Below are positions 18,572-26,705 of a DNA stretch of 64,000 nucleotides, one piece after another. The DNA is from Paenirhizobium cremeum (GTDB lineage: Bacteria; Pseudomonadota; Alphaproteobacteria; Rhizobiales; Rhizobiaceae), in assembly GCF_022884085.1 (NCBI RefSeq), contig NZ_JAGGCS010000019.1:1-64000 (forward strand), read 5' to 3'. The first letter of the stretch is position 1; each line of letters starts with the position of its first letter. The translations under genes were made by a program, and so were the position numbers. The notes beneath the pieces were generated by a model. It ran no database searches. It saw only the letters and a program-made list of their open reading frames with translations, and had not been told where the DNA came from.

Positions 18572-19599
18572 CGCCTGCCACGCACCCGATTAACCAGCGC
18601 CGTCACATTCTCCGGATCGGCCTGAGGTGTGATACCGTGGCCAAGATTGAAGATGAAGGGACCGTTGCCAAGCGCCTGCAGAATGGCATCAATGCCGTCC
18701 TCAAGCGCAGAACCGCCGGCAACAACGCGCATCGGATCGAGATTGCCTTGCACGGCACCTTCCTTCTGCAGTTCCGCCGCAAAGGAGAGCGGCACGGTCC
18801 AGTCGAGACCGATCGCATCGGCCGCCGTCTTGCGGCGATAATCCTTGAGGAGCAAGCCAGCCCCCTTGGCGAAGGCGATAATCTTCGCAGCCGGCCGCTG
18901 TGTCCGCACGGACCGGATCATCCGGGCGACGGGACGAATACAGAAACGTTCGAATTCCTCCTCGCCGAGAACCCCGGCCCAGGAATCGAAGATCTGCACC
19001 GCATCAGCCCCTGCATCGATCTGCGCCACCAGATAGGAAGCGGAGATATCGGCCAGCATGTCGAGCAGCTTCTCGAAAGCCTTGGGATGACGATAGGCAA
19101 AGAGGCGGGCAGGGGCCTGGTCGGGCGTGCCATGCCCGGCGATCATGTAGGTGGCAACCGTCCATGGAGCTCCGCAAAAGCCGAGCAGGGTTGTCTCCGC
19201 AGGTAACTCCTTTCGAAGACGAGCGACGGTTTCCATAACCGGCGCCAAATAACCGATGAAATCGCCCGCCTCCAATGCCTCGATGCCATCGACATCGATC
19301 GGATCCATCTGCGGACCATGCCCTTCCGTAAACCGTACATTCCGCTTTAAGGCATCGGGTATCACCAGAATATCGGAAAAGAGAATGGCGGCATCGAAAC
19401 CATAACGTCGGATCGGTTGCAGCGTCACCTCGACCGCAAGTTCAGGCGTATAACAGAGATCGAGAAAGCTGCCGGCCTTAGCCCGGGTCTCCCGATATTC
19501 AGGAAGGTACCGGCCTGCCTGCCGCATCAGCCAGATCGGAGGCGGGGAGACGGTCCTGCCATTCAGAACCTCAAGGATCTTTCGGTTGCCGGCGCTCAA
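18568..19599 (-). CDS. hemE: Uroporphyrinogen decarboxylase
   Basis: Decarboxylates uroporphyrinogen III to coproporphyrinogen III in heme synthesis. The 343-residue protein carries the N-terminal PPIWLMRQAGRYLPEY signature, the GFCGAPWT motif, and the substrate-binding DSWAG block. It is the gene that borders the replication origin in several alphaproteobacteria, and here too it borders the DnaA-box-containing gap; it is transcribed away from that gap. Confidence 0.97.
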   Translation of the reverse strand: MSAGNRKILEVLNGRTVSPPPIWLMRQAGRYLPEYRETRAKAGSFLDLCYTPELAVEVTLQPIRRYGFDAAILFSDILVIPDALKRNVRFTEGHGPQMDPIDVDGIEALEAGDFIGYLAPVMETVARLRKELPAETTLLGFCGAPWTVATYMIAGHGTPDQAPARLFAYRHPKAFEKLLDMLADISASYLVAQIDAGADAVQIFDSWAGVLGEEEFERFCIRPVARMIRSVRTQRPAAKIIAFAKGAGLLLKDYRRKTAADAIGLDWTVPLSFAAELQKEGAVQGNLDPMRVVAGGSALEDGIDAILQALGNGPFIFNLGHGITPQADPENVTALVNRVRGRR

Positions 19600-19828
19600 G
19601 AGTCAGCCTTTCAAAAAAGAAATGAGAATTGAATCTTCTTCTATTTCTAAGAGTCTCTGACTATCAAGGATTAATCCCCATACACAGGTTTACCCTGCTT
19701 TCACGAGCCTTCGGGATTTGGCGGGATAGAATCCAAATGAATGGGGATTTGACCGGAACAGTTTCCATAAACCCTTTATATTCAATGATATGCGGAGAAG
19801 AGAATGCACGGCTCTTCTGTGGACGAGC

Positions 19829-19837
19829 TGTGGATAG
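19829..19837 (-). promoter_or_regulatory. DnaA box, 8 of 9
   Basis: TGTGGATAG is the reverse complement of CTATCCACA, one mismatch from TTATCCACA, inside the putative origin. Confidence 0.65.
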
Positions 19838-19906
19838 TTGAGGATAGCTGCGTCGTCTTACCACAATTCACAGAACCGGTTTTCATCCGTCCGTTATCCC
19901 CTCTCA

Positions 19907-19915
19907 TGTGGATAA
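19907..19915 (-). promoter_or_regulatory. DnaA box, perfect consensus
   Basis: TGTGGATAA is the exact reverse complement of the R1-type DnaA box TTATCCACA. Confidence 0.8.
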
Positions 19916-19974
19916 ATCGGCATTTTTCCCCTTGCCTCTTTGCCCCGCTGGTCGCTACCTCTCTTACTCCCGAA

Positions 19975-19983
19975 TTATCAACA
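19975..19983 (+). promoter_or_regulatory. DnaA box, 8 of 9
   Basis: TTATCAACA differs from TTATCCACA at one position. It lies 17 bases before the PPSR start codon, so DnaA bound here could also affect that gene. Confidence 0.6.
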
Positions 19984-19999
19984 GGCGGTCGAGAACAAC

Positions 20000-20821
20000 G
20001 TGGAGAACCGAAAAAGCTTCTTCCATCTCCACCTGATTTCTGACTCAACCGGCGAGACTCTCATCTCGGCCGGCAGAGCGGCCTCGGCCCAGTTCAATTC
20101 CCATAACGCGATCGAACACGTCTATCCGCTGATCCGAAGCAAGCGCCAGCTTCTCCCGGTATTGGAGGCGATAGACCAGGAACCGGGGATCGTGCTCTAC
20201 ACGATCGTCGATCGCGAGCTTGCCAGCCTGTTGGAGGCGAGTTGCCGGGACATGGGCGTCCCGAGTGTCAATGTTCTCGAGCCGGTGATCGATAAGTTCC
20301 AGTCCTATCTCGGCGCTTCCTCACGGGGACGAGTCGGGGCTCAGCATGCCCTCAATGCGGAATATTTCGCGCGCATCGAAGCGCTCAACTATACGATGGA
20401 TCATGATGACGGTCAGGCCCCGGATGGGTATGACGAAGCCGATGTCGTCATCATCGGGATCAGCCGTACCTCGAAGACGCCAACCAGCATCTATCTCGCC
20501 AACCGCGGTATCAAGACCGCGAATATTCCCATCGTCTGCGGAGTGCCTCTGCCGGACAGTCTCTATCGGGCGAAAAAGCCCTTGATCGTCGGCCTTATCG
20601 CCACGTCCGATCGCATATCGCAGGTGCGCGGCAATCGCGAACTCGGCGTCACCTCCGGGTTTAATCCCACCGACTATACCGATCGCGCCTCTATCGCCGA
20701 GGAACTGAAATATGCACGCGGTCTCTGTACCCGCAACAATTGGCCAATCATCGATGTGACGCGCCGGTCGATCGAGGAGACAGCGGCCGCTATCGTTGCC
20801 CTGCGTCCGAAGGTGCGCTAA
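20000..20821 (+). CDS. PPSR-family bifunctional kinase/pyrophosphorylase (DUF299)
   Basis: Member of the family that inactivates and reactivates a PEP-handling enzyme (pyruvate phosphate dikinase or PEP synthetase) by ADP-dependent phosphorylation and Pi-dependent dephosphorylation. The P-loop-like GISRTSKTPTS lies near residues 150-160. The start is GTG at 20000 (reading ENRKSFFHLHLISDSTGET next), chosen because the family begins exactly here and because an earlier ATG at 19940 would run through the origin. The 273-residue length fits. It is the first gene to the right of the putative oriC. The partner enzyme is not in the window. Confidence 0.9.
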   Translation: MENRKSFFHLHLISDSTGETLISAGRAASAQFNSHNAIEHVYPLIRSKRQLLPVLEAIDQEPGIVLYTIVDRELASLLEASCRDMGVPSVNVLEPVIDKFQSYLGASSRGRVGAQHALNAEYFARIEALNYTMDHDDGQAPDGYDEADVVIIGISRTSKTPTSIYLANRGIKTANIPIVCGVPLPDSLYRAKKPLIVGLIATSDRISQVRGNRELGVTSGFNPTDYTDRASIAEELKYARGLCTRNNWPIIDVTRRSIEETAAAIVALRPKVR

Positions 20822-20857
20822 GGCGAATCTCATGGACCCCGTTGGAGAAGGTGCCTC

Positions 20858-21457
20858 ATGGCAGGGAAGCTGATGCTCGCTTCGGCAAGTCAGTCGCGTC
20901 GAACGCTAATGGAAAATGCCGGCCTTCAATTTGAAACCGAAGCGGCGCGGATCGATGAACGCGCGGCCGAGGCCGGCATCGCCGGAGAACCGCTGCCTCC
21001 GGATCGGCTCGCATTGGAACTCGCACGGCTGAAGGCGCGCGACGTAGCCTCAAGGAATCCGGGCGCCCTCGTCATCGGCTGTGACCAGACCATGTCGCTT
21101 GACGATATCGTCTTTCATAAGCCTGCCGATATCGATGAGGCCAGACGGAATCTGAAGACCCTGCGTGGCAAGACCCATCGCTTGAACAGCGCCGTCGTTC
21201 TGGTGAGGGACAACCGGGTTCTCTGGGAGAACGTCTCGATAGCCGAACTCAGCATGCGCGCGTTTTCCGATGAATTTCTGGAACGCTACCTGGAACGGAC
21301 AGGTGACGCGGTCCTCAAAAGCGTCGGTTGTTATCAATTGGAGGCTGAAGGAATCCGGCTATTTAAAGGGATAAGCGGCGACTATTTCACCATACTGGGT
21401 TTGCCGCTACTGCCGCTTCTGGAGGAGTTGCGGACCCTGGGGGAGATCGATGGCTGA
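20858..21457 (+). CDS. maf: Maf-type nucleotide pyrophosphatase
   Basis: Hydrolyses modified or non-canonical nucleoside triphosphates. The 199 residues start with LMLASASQSRRTLMENAG, the family N-terminus, and include IDERA and VIGCDQTMSLD. The DQ pair resembles the YceF branch (7-methyl-GTP) more than the YhdE branch (dTTP/UTP, DT); this specificity is inference. Its last codons overlap the start of aroE by 8 nt. Confidence 0.9.
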   Translation: MAGKLMLASASQSRRTLMENAGLQFETEAARIDERAAEAGIAGEPLPPDRLALELARLKARDVASRNPGALVIGCDQTMSLDDIVFHKPADIDEARRNLKTLRGKTHRLNSAVVLVRDNRVLWENVSIAELSMRAFSDEFLERYLERTGDAVLKSVGCYQLEAEGIRLFKGISGDYFTILGLPLLPLLEELRTLGEIDG

Positions 21458-22310
21458 TTCACGTGAAACAATTTTTAACCATGCCTTCGTTGTCGGCTAC
21501 CCGATCAAGCATTCGCGCTCTCCCCTCATTCACGGGCACTGGCTGAAGCGCTTCGGGATTGAAGGAAGCTATGAGCGGGTGGCGGTCAGTCCGGAGAATT
21601 TTGAAGCGTTCATTGCCGAACTGAAGAGTGGCGCATCCGGTTTTCGCGGGGGCAATGTAACTATACCTCACAAGGAAGCTGCATGCCGGCTCGCCGATGT
21701 TCTAGATGGCTTGGCCGAGGAACTCGGCGCTGCAAACACGCTCTGGATGGAAGAGGGCAGGCTGAACGCCACCAATACCGATGGCATCGGTTTCACCGCC
21801 AGTCTGGATGCTAGTCATCCTGGTTGGGATGGCGTCGACCGCGCAGTGATCCTCGGTGCGGGCGGTGCGAGCCGTGCCATCGTACAGGCGGTTCGGGATC
21901 GTGGTATCGGGGAGATCAACGTCGTCAACCGATCCCTGGAACGGGCGATGGAACTGGCCGACCGGTTTGGTCCGGCCGTCCATGCACATCCGATGTCGGC
22001 GCTTTCGGAAGTATGCGAAGGGGCAGGTCTTTTCATCAATACCACCTCGCTCGGCATGGACGGCGAACCGGTTGCCGAAATGCCGTTCGATCGTCTTCTT
22101 TCCTCTGCCCTTGTGACCGATATCGTCTATGTTCCGTTGATGACACCGATCCTGCTGCAGGCCAAGGGCAGGGGTCTGGCGACAGTGGACGGTCTCGGCA
22201 TGCTCTTGCATCAGGCAGTGCCCGGTTTCGAGAGATGGTTCGGCCGGCGACCGGTGGTGGATGAGGAACTTCGCAATCTGGTCATCGCGGACATGGAGGT
22301 TCATGCATGA
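21450..22310 (+). CDS. aroE: Shikimate dehydrogenase
   Basis: NADP-dependent reduction of 3-dehydroshikimate in the aromatic pathway. The 286 residues contain the substrate-binding PIKHSRSPLIHGHWL block, catalytic lysine in NVTIPHKE, NTDG, and the NADP loop VILGAGGASRAI. The ATG at 21450 follows GGGGGAG and overlaps maf by 8 nt. A parS-like site covers codons 2-8 and encodes DSRETI. Confidence 0.95.
   Translation: MADSRETIFNHAFVVGYPIKHSRSPLIHGHWLKRFGIEGSYERVAVSPENFEAFIAELKSGASGFRGGNVTIPHKEAACRLADVLDGLAEELGAANTLWMEEGRLNATNTDGIGFTASLDASHPGWDGVDRAVILGAGGASRAIVQAVRDRGIGEINVVNRSLERAMELADRFGPAVHAHPMSALSEVCEGAGLFINTTSLGMDGEPVAEMPFDRLLSSALVTDIVYVPLMTPILLQAKGRGLATVDGLGMLLHQAVPGFERWFGRRPVVDEELRNLVIADMEVHA
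21455..21470. promoter_or_regulatory. parS-like site at the maf-aroE junction
   Basis: TGATTCACGTGAAACA matches the parS consensus at 15 of 16 positions and spans the maf stop codon and the first codons of aroE. It is identical to the site at 30237-30252. Confidence 0.85.
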
Positions 22311-22906
22311 TCGTCGTCGGGCTTACCGGATCGATCGGCATGGGGAAGTCAACGACGGCTAAGATGTTCGCTGATGCAGGTATCGCGGTGAACGATGCCG
22401 ACCGGGTCGTCCACGAACTCTACCGCGGCAAGGCAGTTGAACCGGTAGAAGCCGCATTTCCCGGCGCGGTCCGCAATGGCGAGGTGGATCGTTCGGAACT
22501 GTCGAAAAACCTTGCGAGGAATCCGGCTAATTTCAAGCTTCTGGAGTCCATCATTCATCCGCTTGTGCGCGAGCGGGAACTGGAATTCCTCGAGGCGCAG
22601 CGCGAAGCTGCAGCTGATATGGTCGTTCTGGATATTCCGCTGCTCTACGAGACAGGTGCCGAAAAACGGGTTGATGTCGTCGTTGTCGTAAGTTGCGATG
22701 CCGAGATACAGCGCAAGCGGGTTCTGGAGCGGCCGGGCATGACACCGGAGAAATTTGCGATGATCCTCGAGCGGCAGACGCCGGATGCGGAAAAACGCCG
22801 GCGGGCCGATTTCGTTGTTGACACCGGTCACGGACTGGAAGCGGCGAGAAAACAGGTTCTGGACATTATTGATAGCCTGCGTCGGCGGGCGAAAGCGGAG
22901 GCATGA
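22307..22906 (+). CDS. coaE: Dephospho-CoA kinase
   Basis: Last step of coenzyme A synthesis. The 199-residue protein begins MIVVGLTGSIGMGKSTTAKM, with the P-loop at residues 8-15, and has the NDADRVVHEL and VLDIPLLYETG family blocks. It overlaps aroE by 4 nt and abuts dnaQ. The window also holds coaA, the first dedicated enzyme of the same pathway, at 60.5-61.4 kb. Confidence 0.95.
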   Translation: MIVVGLTGSIGMGKSTTAKMFADAGIAVNDADRVVHELYRGKAVEPVEAAFPGAVRNGEVDRSELSKNLARNPANFKLLESIIHPLVRERELEFLEAQREAAADMVVLDIPLLYETGAEKRVDVVVVVSCDAEIQRKRVLERPGMTPEKFAMILERQTPDAEKRRRADFVVDTGHGLEAARKQVLDIIDSLRRRAKAEA

Positions 22907-23608
22907 ATGCGCGAGATCGTCTTCGATACAGAAACTACCGGCCTCGAATTCAAGAATGACCGGGTCATTGAAGTCGGCGGGATCGAACTCCTGAACCACT
23001 TCCCGACAGGAAGAAGTTTTCACGTCTATATCAATCCTGGCGACCGGAAGGTGCATCCGGACGCCCTGGCGGTTCACGGTATCACTGATGAGTCGCTGAA
23101 AGACAAACCGTCCTTTGCTGAAATCGTCGATGATCTCGTCGAGTTTTTCGATGGCGCAAAGTGGGTGGCCCACAACGCAACCTTCGACATGAACTTCATC
23201 AATGCCGAATTCGAGCGGCTCGGTCTCCCGCCGGTGCCGGGCGAAATGGTGGTGGATACGCTGGCGATAGCGCGCCGCAAGCATCCCATGGGTCCGAACT
23301 CGCTCGATGCGCTCTGCCGTCGATACGGAATCGACAACTCCCACCGAACGAAGCACGGGGCGCTCCTCGACTCCGAGCTGCTTGCGGAAGTTTACATCGA
23401 AATGCTGGGCGGCCGTCAGGCTGCCTTCGGCCTCGTGCAGTCCGAAACACGGGGTGGTTCAAGCGGCGGTGTCGAAACCGAAGTCATCGATGTCTCCTAT
23501 GAGCGGTCGAGACCGCTTCCGGCGCGCATCAGCGATGCTGAGGCGGAAAGGCATGCAGGATTGCTCGGCCGACTGGGCGGCAAGGCAATCTGGTCGAAAT
23601 ACCCTTGA
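22907..23608 (+). CDS. dnaQ: DNA polymerase III epsilon subunit (proofreading exonuclease)
   Basis: 3'-5' exonuclease of the replicase core. The DEDDh residues are visible: FDTETTG (D and E at 5 and 7), HNATFDMNF, and HRTKHGALLDSELL. The 233-residue length and C-terminal tail for binding the alpha subunit are normal. Its ATG directly follows the coaE stop codon, and it ends the PPSR-maf-aroE-coaE-dnaQ run at a terminator. Confidence 0.95.
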   Translation: MREIVFDTETTGLEFKNDRVIEVGGIELLNHFPTGRSFHVYINPGDRKVHPDALAVHGITDESLKDKPSFAEIVDDLVEFFDGAKWVAHNATFDMNFINAEFERLGLPPVPGEMVVDTLAIARRKHPMGPNSLDALCRRYGIDNSHRTKHGALLDSELLAEVYIEMLGGRQAAFGLVQSETRGGSSGGVETEVIDVSYERSRPLPARISDAEAERHAGLLGRLGGKAIWSKYP

Positions 23609-23613
23609 ACGAA

Positions 23614-23638
23614 AAAGGCCCGGTTTTACCGGGCCTTT
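23614..23638. terminator. Terminator between dnaQ and secB (convergent)
   Basis: AAAGGCCCGG (23614-23623) pairs with CCGGGCCTTT (23629-23638) around a 5-base loop. The A-run on one side and T-run on the other suit termination from both directions. Confidence 0.8.
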
Positions 23639-23665
23639 GTATTGTCTGACGGGTGGTTCCGAAGA

Positions 23666-24142
23666 TCAGTTCGGAACGGCCTGAACCTTGGCGCGAGCCT
23701 GTTCTTCGGCGACACGCTGGGTGAACATCTGGGCGAAGTCGATCGGATCGATCATCAGCGGCGGGAAACCGCCGTTGCGGGTTGCGTCCGCAATGATCTG
23801 GCGGGCGAACGGGAACAGCAGGCGCGGGCACTCGATGAAGAGAACTGGCAGCATATGCTCCTGCGGGAAACCGGTGATGCGGAAAACACCGCCGTAAACG
23901 AGCTCGGCGGCGAAGAGGATCTTGTCGCCTTCCTTGGCTTCAGCATTGAGCGACAGAACGACGTCGAAGTCGGACTCGGTCAGCGGGTTGGCATTGACGT
24001 TGACATTGATGTTGATGGCGGGAGCCTTGTCCCGGGCCTGCAGCGACCGCGGTGCGCCGGGGTTCTCGAAGGACAGGTCCTTGATGTACTGAGCAAGTAT
24101 GTTGAGGGAAGGACTTGCGGTTCCCTGATTTTCGTTGGCCAT
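23666..24142 (-). CDS. secB: Protein-export chaperone SecB
   Basis: Cytoplasmic tetrameric chaperone that delivers preproteins to SecA. The 158 residues contain the SecB core INVNVNANPLTESDFDVVLS, the GVFRITG strand and the conserved ECPRLLFPFARQIIADATR block. The ATG at 24142 has GAGGAA seven bases upstream; an earlier start would add 14 unlikely residues. It sits after dnaQ in reverse orientation, the usual origin-region order in this group. Confidence 0.95.
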   Translation of the reverse strand: MANENQGTASPSLNILAQYIKDLSFENPGAPRSLQARDKAPAININVNVNANPLTESDFDVVLSLNAEAKEGDKILFAAELVYGGVFRITGFPQEHMLPVLFIECPRLLFPFARQIIADATRNGGFPPLMIDPIDFAQMFTQRVAEEQARAKVQAVPN

Positions 24143-24238
24143 GGGGCGTTCCTCGCGGATTGAATTGCTATGGCCGTCTATCATTTCGACCGGGTGCTTA
24201 CAACCCTCAGGCCGGAAGGCGCCTTCGGCCTTTTCCGG

Positions 24239-24736
24239 TCATCCTCGGGGATCCTTTCCGATCGACCATGGAGACTTGCCGTTGGCATCGCGCCGGAAGT
24301 CTTCTTCATCGAGATCGATGACGGGTCCGTCTTGGCGAGAATTTCCGGCGCCGGCACTCTGATAACTAAAGCCGCTGCTGCGGGAGACGACAATGCGCGG
24401 ACCGATGATCGACCAGATGAGATCCCGCACGAAAGGGACGAAGAGCAGGAGGCCGACGACATCGGTCAGGAAACCGGGGATGATAAGGAGGAAGGCGGCC
24501 ACCACGATCATTGCGCCGTGGAGGATTTCCTTTCCGGGATTATCGCCCGAACGGCTTTCTTTCTGGAGGCGCTGAAGAACGCCGGCGCCCTGGATGCGCA
24601 GGAGGGCAAGTCCGGCGAACACTGCCAGAAGTGTCAAACCGAGCGTCGCAAGGACACCGATCGCCTTGCCCACCAGGACGAATGTGGCGATCTCGGCAAA
24701 AGGCATCAGCAGGAGAATGGCCAGCGGCACACGCAT
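24239..24736 (-). CDS. fxsA: FxsA family membrane protein
   Basis: Small inner-membrane protein of the FxsA family, first known in E. coli as a suppressor of F-plasmid exclusion of phage T7. The 165 residues start with a hydrophobic segment (LAILLLMPFAEIATFVLVG), followed by two further membrane segments (about 26-48 and 73-105), then a hydrophilic tail ending in DLDEEDFRRD. Biochemical function is unknown. Divergent from timA across 152 bp. Confidence 0.85.
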   Translation of the reverse strand: MRVPLAILLLMPFAEIATFVLVGKAIGVLATLGLTLLAVFAGLALLRIQGAGVLQRLQKESRSGDNPGKEILHGAMIVVAAFLLIIPGFLTDVVGLLLFVPFVRDLIWSIIGPRIVVSRSSGFSYQSAGAGNSRQDGPVIDLDEEDFRRDANGKSPWSIGKDPRG

Positions 24737-24888
24737 GAGGGGATCCCCGATCCTTCTTCAATGGTTCCGGCCTCGCCGGTCGGAGCGGTTTCGAACCGAC
24801 GACAAAGCACTTCGCTATTTGAATCATCGGCATATGCGGACTATATGGGTCTCACAAGCAGGAATTTAAACAGGGCCGACGGATTGCC

Positions 24889-25587
24889 ATGGGATCGAAC
24901 GACTTTGTGACTATCTTTTTTCTGGTGGCGGCAGTCCTGATTTTCCTGCAGCTACGCAGTGTGCTCGGTCGCCGTACCGGGAATGAGAAGCCGCCTTTTG
25001 ATCCTTATTCGCCTCGCGACCTTGCCAAGGGGCCTGGCAGCGATGACGGAAAGGTTGTCACTCTGCCCCGCCGCGATGAACAGGGAAGCGACGAGCGTTT
25101 TGCCGTCGTCGATGCCTTCGCCGCCCCTGGCACGGAACTGAACGAATCACTGCGTGAACTGGTCAAACAGGACCAGAATTTCAACCCGAAGGAGTTTCTC
25201 AACGGCGCCCGCATGGCTTACGAGATGATCGTGATGGCCTATGCCGATGGGGATCGCAAAACCCTGAAGAGTCTTCTCTCCCGGGAGGTGCTGGAAGGCT
25301 TCGAGGCTGCGATCTCGGAACGGGAAGCCCGCGGGGAAGTGGTGAAGTCCACCTTTGTCGGCATTGAAAAGGCCGATATACTTCAAGCCGCGATCAAGGA
25401 CGGTGAAGAGCAGGTGACCGTTCGCATCGTCTGCCAGTTGATTACCGCGACGTATGACAAGACCGGCAAGCTGATCGATGGTGATGCGGAAGCCGTTTCC
25501 GAGGTCAACGATCTCTGGACCTTTGCGCGCGACGTCCGCTCGCGCGACCCTAACTGGAAGCTGATCGCGACCGAATCCGAGCTATGA
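24889..25587 (+). CDS. timA: Tim44-like inner-membrane protein (TimA)
   Basis: Bacterial relative of the mitochondrial import motor subunit Tim44, known as TimA in Caulobacter. One N-terminal membrane helix (residues about 8-24, VTIFFLVAAVLIFLQLR), a polar linker, then the Tim44 domain from about 75 to the end, with FLNGARMAYEMIVMAYADGD and LLSREVLEGFEAAI. The 232 residues fit the family. It overlaps mltA by 4 nt, so the two are translationally coupled, which hints at a shared task in the envelope. Molecular role in bacteria is not settled. Confidence 0.85.
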   Translation: MGSNDFVTIFFLVAAVLIFLQLRSVLGRRTGNEKPPFDPYSPRDLAKGPGSDDGKVVTLPRRDEQGSDERFAVVDAFAAPGTELNESLRELVKQDQNFNPKEFLNGARMAYEMIVMAYADGDRKTLKSLLSREVLEGFEAAISEREARGEVVKSTFVGIEKADILQAAIKDGEEQVTVRIVCQLITATYDKTGKLIDGDAEAVSEVNDLWTFARDVRSRDPNWKLIATESEL

Positions 25588-26705
25588 CTGGCGCCGCGGC
25601 ATCGTTCAGGCTGAAACCGGTAACCTTCGACGATCTCGAGGGTTGGGATCGGGACGACCCGTCGCCGCTTTTTAACGCGCTTGCCGCCTGTCGGCGTCAC
25701 ATTCGAGAGGTAAAGCCTTACCGTACGGGTGCAACAGGGCTTTCGTCCGCCGATCTCCTGCCGCTGCTGGATCTTGCCGCGAGCGTCGCGCCGCAAAACG
25801 CTGCCCAGGCGAGGGCATTTTTCGAGACGGAATGTCGGCCCTTTCTGATCGAGCCGGAAAACGGCGGCCGGGGGTTCGTGACCGCCTTTTACGAGCCGGA
25901 AGTCGAAGTGCGGGAGGAGCCGGACGAGGAGTTCCGCTTTCCCTTCTACAGGCGCCCCGATGACCTTGTCGATCTCGACGACGACAACCGGCCCGCGGAT
26001 ATGGATGCAAGCTATGCCTTCGGTTGTTTGAAGGATGGCGCTGTTTCTCCTTACCCGGATCGCCGGGCCATTGACGAAGGCCATCTCGCAGGCAGGGGTT
26101 TGGAGATAGCCTGGGCGCGATCAAAGGTGGATGTCTTCTATGTTCACGTTCAGGGCGCGGCCCGACTCCGGTATGCCGACGGTCGCATAGGCCGCATCAC
26201 TTATGCCGCTAAGGCCGGCCATCCATTCTCCGGTATCGGCAAGCTGTTAGTCGATACCGGCGAAATCCCCCTTGCCGGGATATCCATGCAGTCGATCCGC
26301 GCCTGGTTCGCGGCCCATCCTGAAAGGGTGAACGAAGTCCTCTGGCATAACCGGTCCTACATCTTCTTCCGTGAGGCCGAGGTGCCGGACCCGAACCTTG
26401 GTCCGATCGCTGCGGCAAAGGTGCCTCTGGTTGCAGGCCGCTCGCTGGCGGTCGACCGGTTGATTCACAGCTTCGGCTTTCCCTTCTTCATCCGATCGGA
26501 GAGCCTGACATGCATCGACGATGGACAGCCCTTTGCCCGGCTGATGCTGGCGCTCGATACGGGATCGGCGATTGTCGGTCCCGCGCGCGGCGATATTTTT
26601 ACCGGCTCCGGCGACGAGGCGGGCGAACGTGCCGGCGCCGTGCGAAATGCGGCCGACTTCTATATACTCGTCCCGAAAGAGGCGGCTTCGAGGTTCGGCT
26701 GGTGA
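25584..26705 (+). CDS. mltA: Membrane-bound lytic murein transglycosylase A-like protein, no signal peptide
   Basis: MltA family enzymes cleave peptidoglycan glycan strands. The 373 residues include GFVTAFYEPEVEV, the central MltA insert, and the C-terminal 3D domain (ALDTGSAIVGPARGDIF, then GSGDEAGERAG) with conserved aspartates. Odd: the protein begins MTGAAASFRLKPVTFDD with no signal peptide or lipobox, and 25584 is the earliest possible start in this frame, although the family acts in the periplasm. It overlaps timA upstream and the Smr gene downstream. Confidence 0.9.
   Translation: MTGAAASFRLKPVTFDDLEGWDRDDPSPLFNALAACRRHIREVKPYRTGATGLSSADLLPLLDLAASVAPQNAAQARAFFETECRPFLIEPENGGRGFVTAFYEPEVEVREEPDEEFRFPFYRRPDDLVDLDDDNRPADMDASYAFGCLKDGAVSPYPDRRAIDEGHLAGRGLEIAWARSKVDVFYVHVQGAARLRYADGRIGRITYAAKAGHPFSGIGKLLVDTGEIPLAGISMQSIRAWFAAHPERVNEVLWHNRSYIFFREAEVPDPNLGPIAAAKVPLVAGRSLAVDRLIHSFGFPFFIRSESLTCIDDGQPFARLMLALDTGSAIVGPARGDIFTGSGDEAGERAGAVRNAADFYILVPKEAASRFGW

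Larger units (their letters stand above)
19600..19999. other. Putative chromosomal replication origin (oriC)
   Basis: A 400-bp gap without a credible gene between hemE (leftward) and the PPSR gene (rightward). Seen directly: a perfect DnaA box (TGTGGATAA, 19907-19915), two 8-of-9 boxes (19829-19837 and 19975-19983), weaker 7-of-9 matches at 19818, 19864 and 19894, and four GANTC sites at 19600, 19631, 19651 and 19729. AT-rich segments suitable for unwinding occur at 19605-19660 and 19760-19795. Genes on both sides point outward. Known: in Caulobacter crescentus the origin lies between hemE and a DUF299 gene with several CcrM (GANTC) sites. No clear CtrA site (TTAA-N7-TTAA) was found. Confidence 0.85.

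Noticed and set aside
19629..20048. Small open frames on both strands within the putative origin
   Set aside because: They overlap DnaA boxes and GANTC sites, have no family resemblance, and the region is better explained as oriC.
24780..24800. GGTTTCGAACC palindrome between fxsA and timA resembling a tRNA T-arm
   Set aside because: No matching acceptor stem, anticodon arm or D-arm at the proper distance on either strand.
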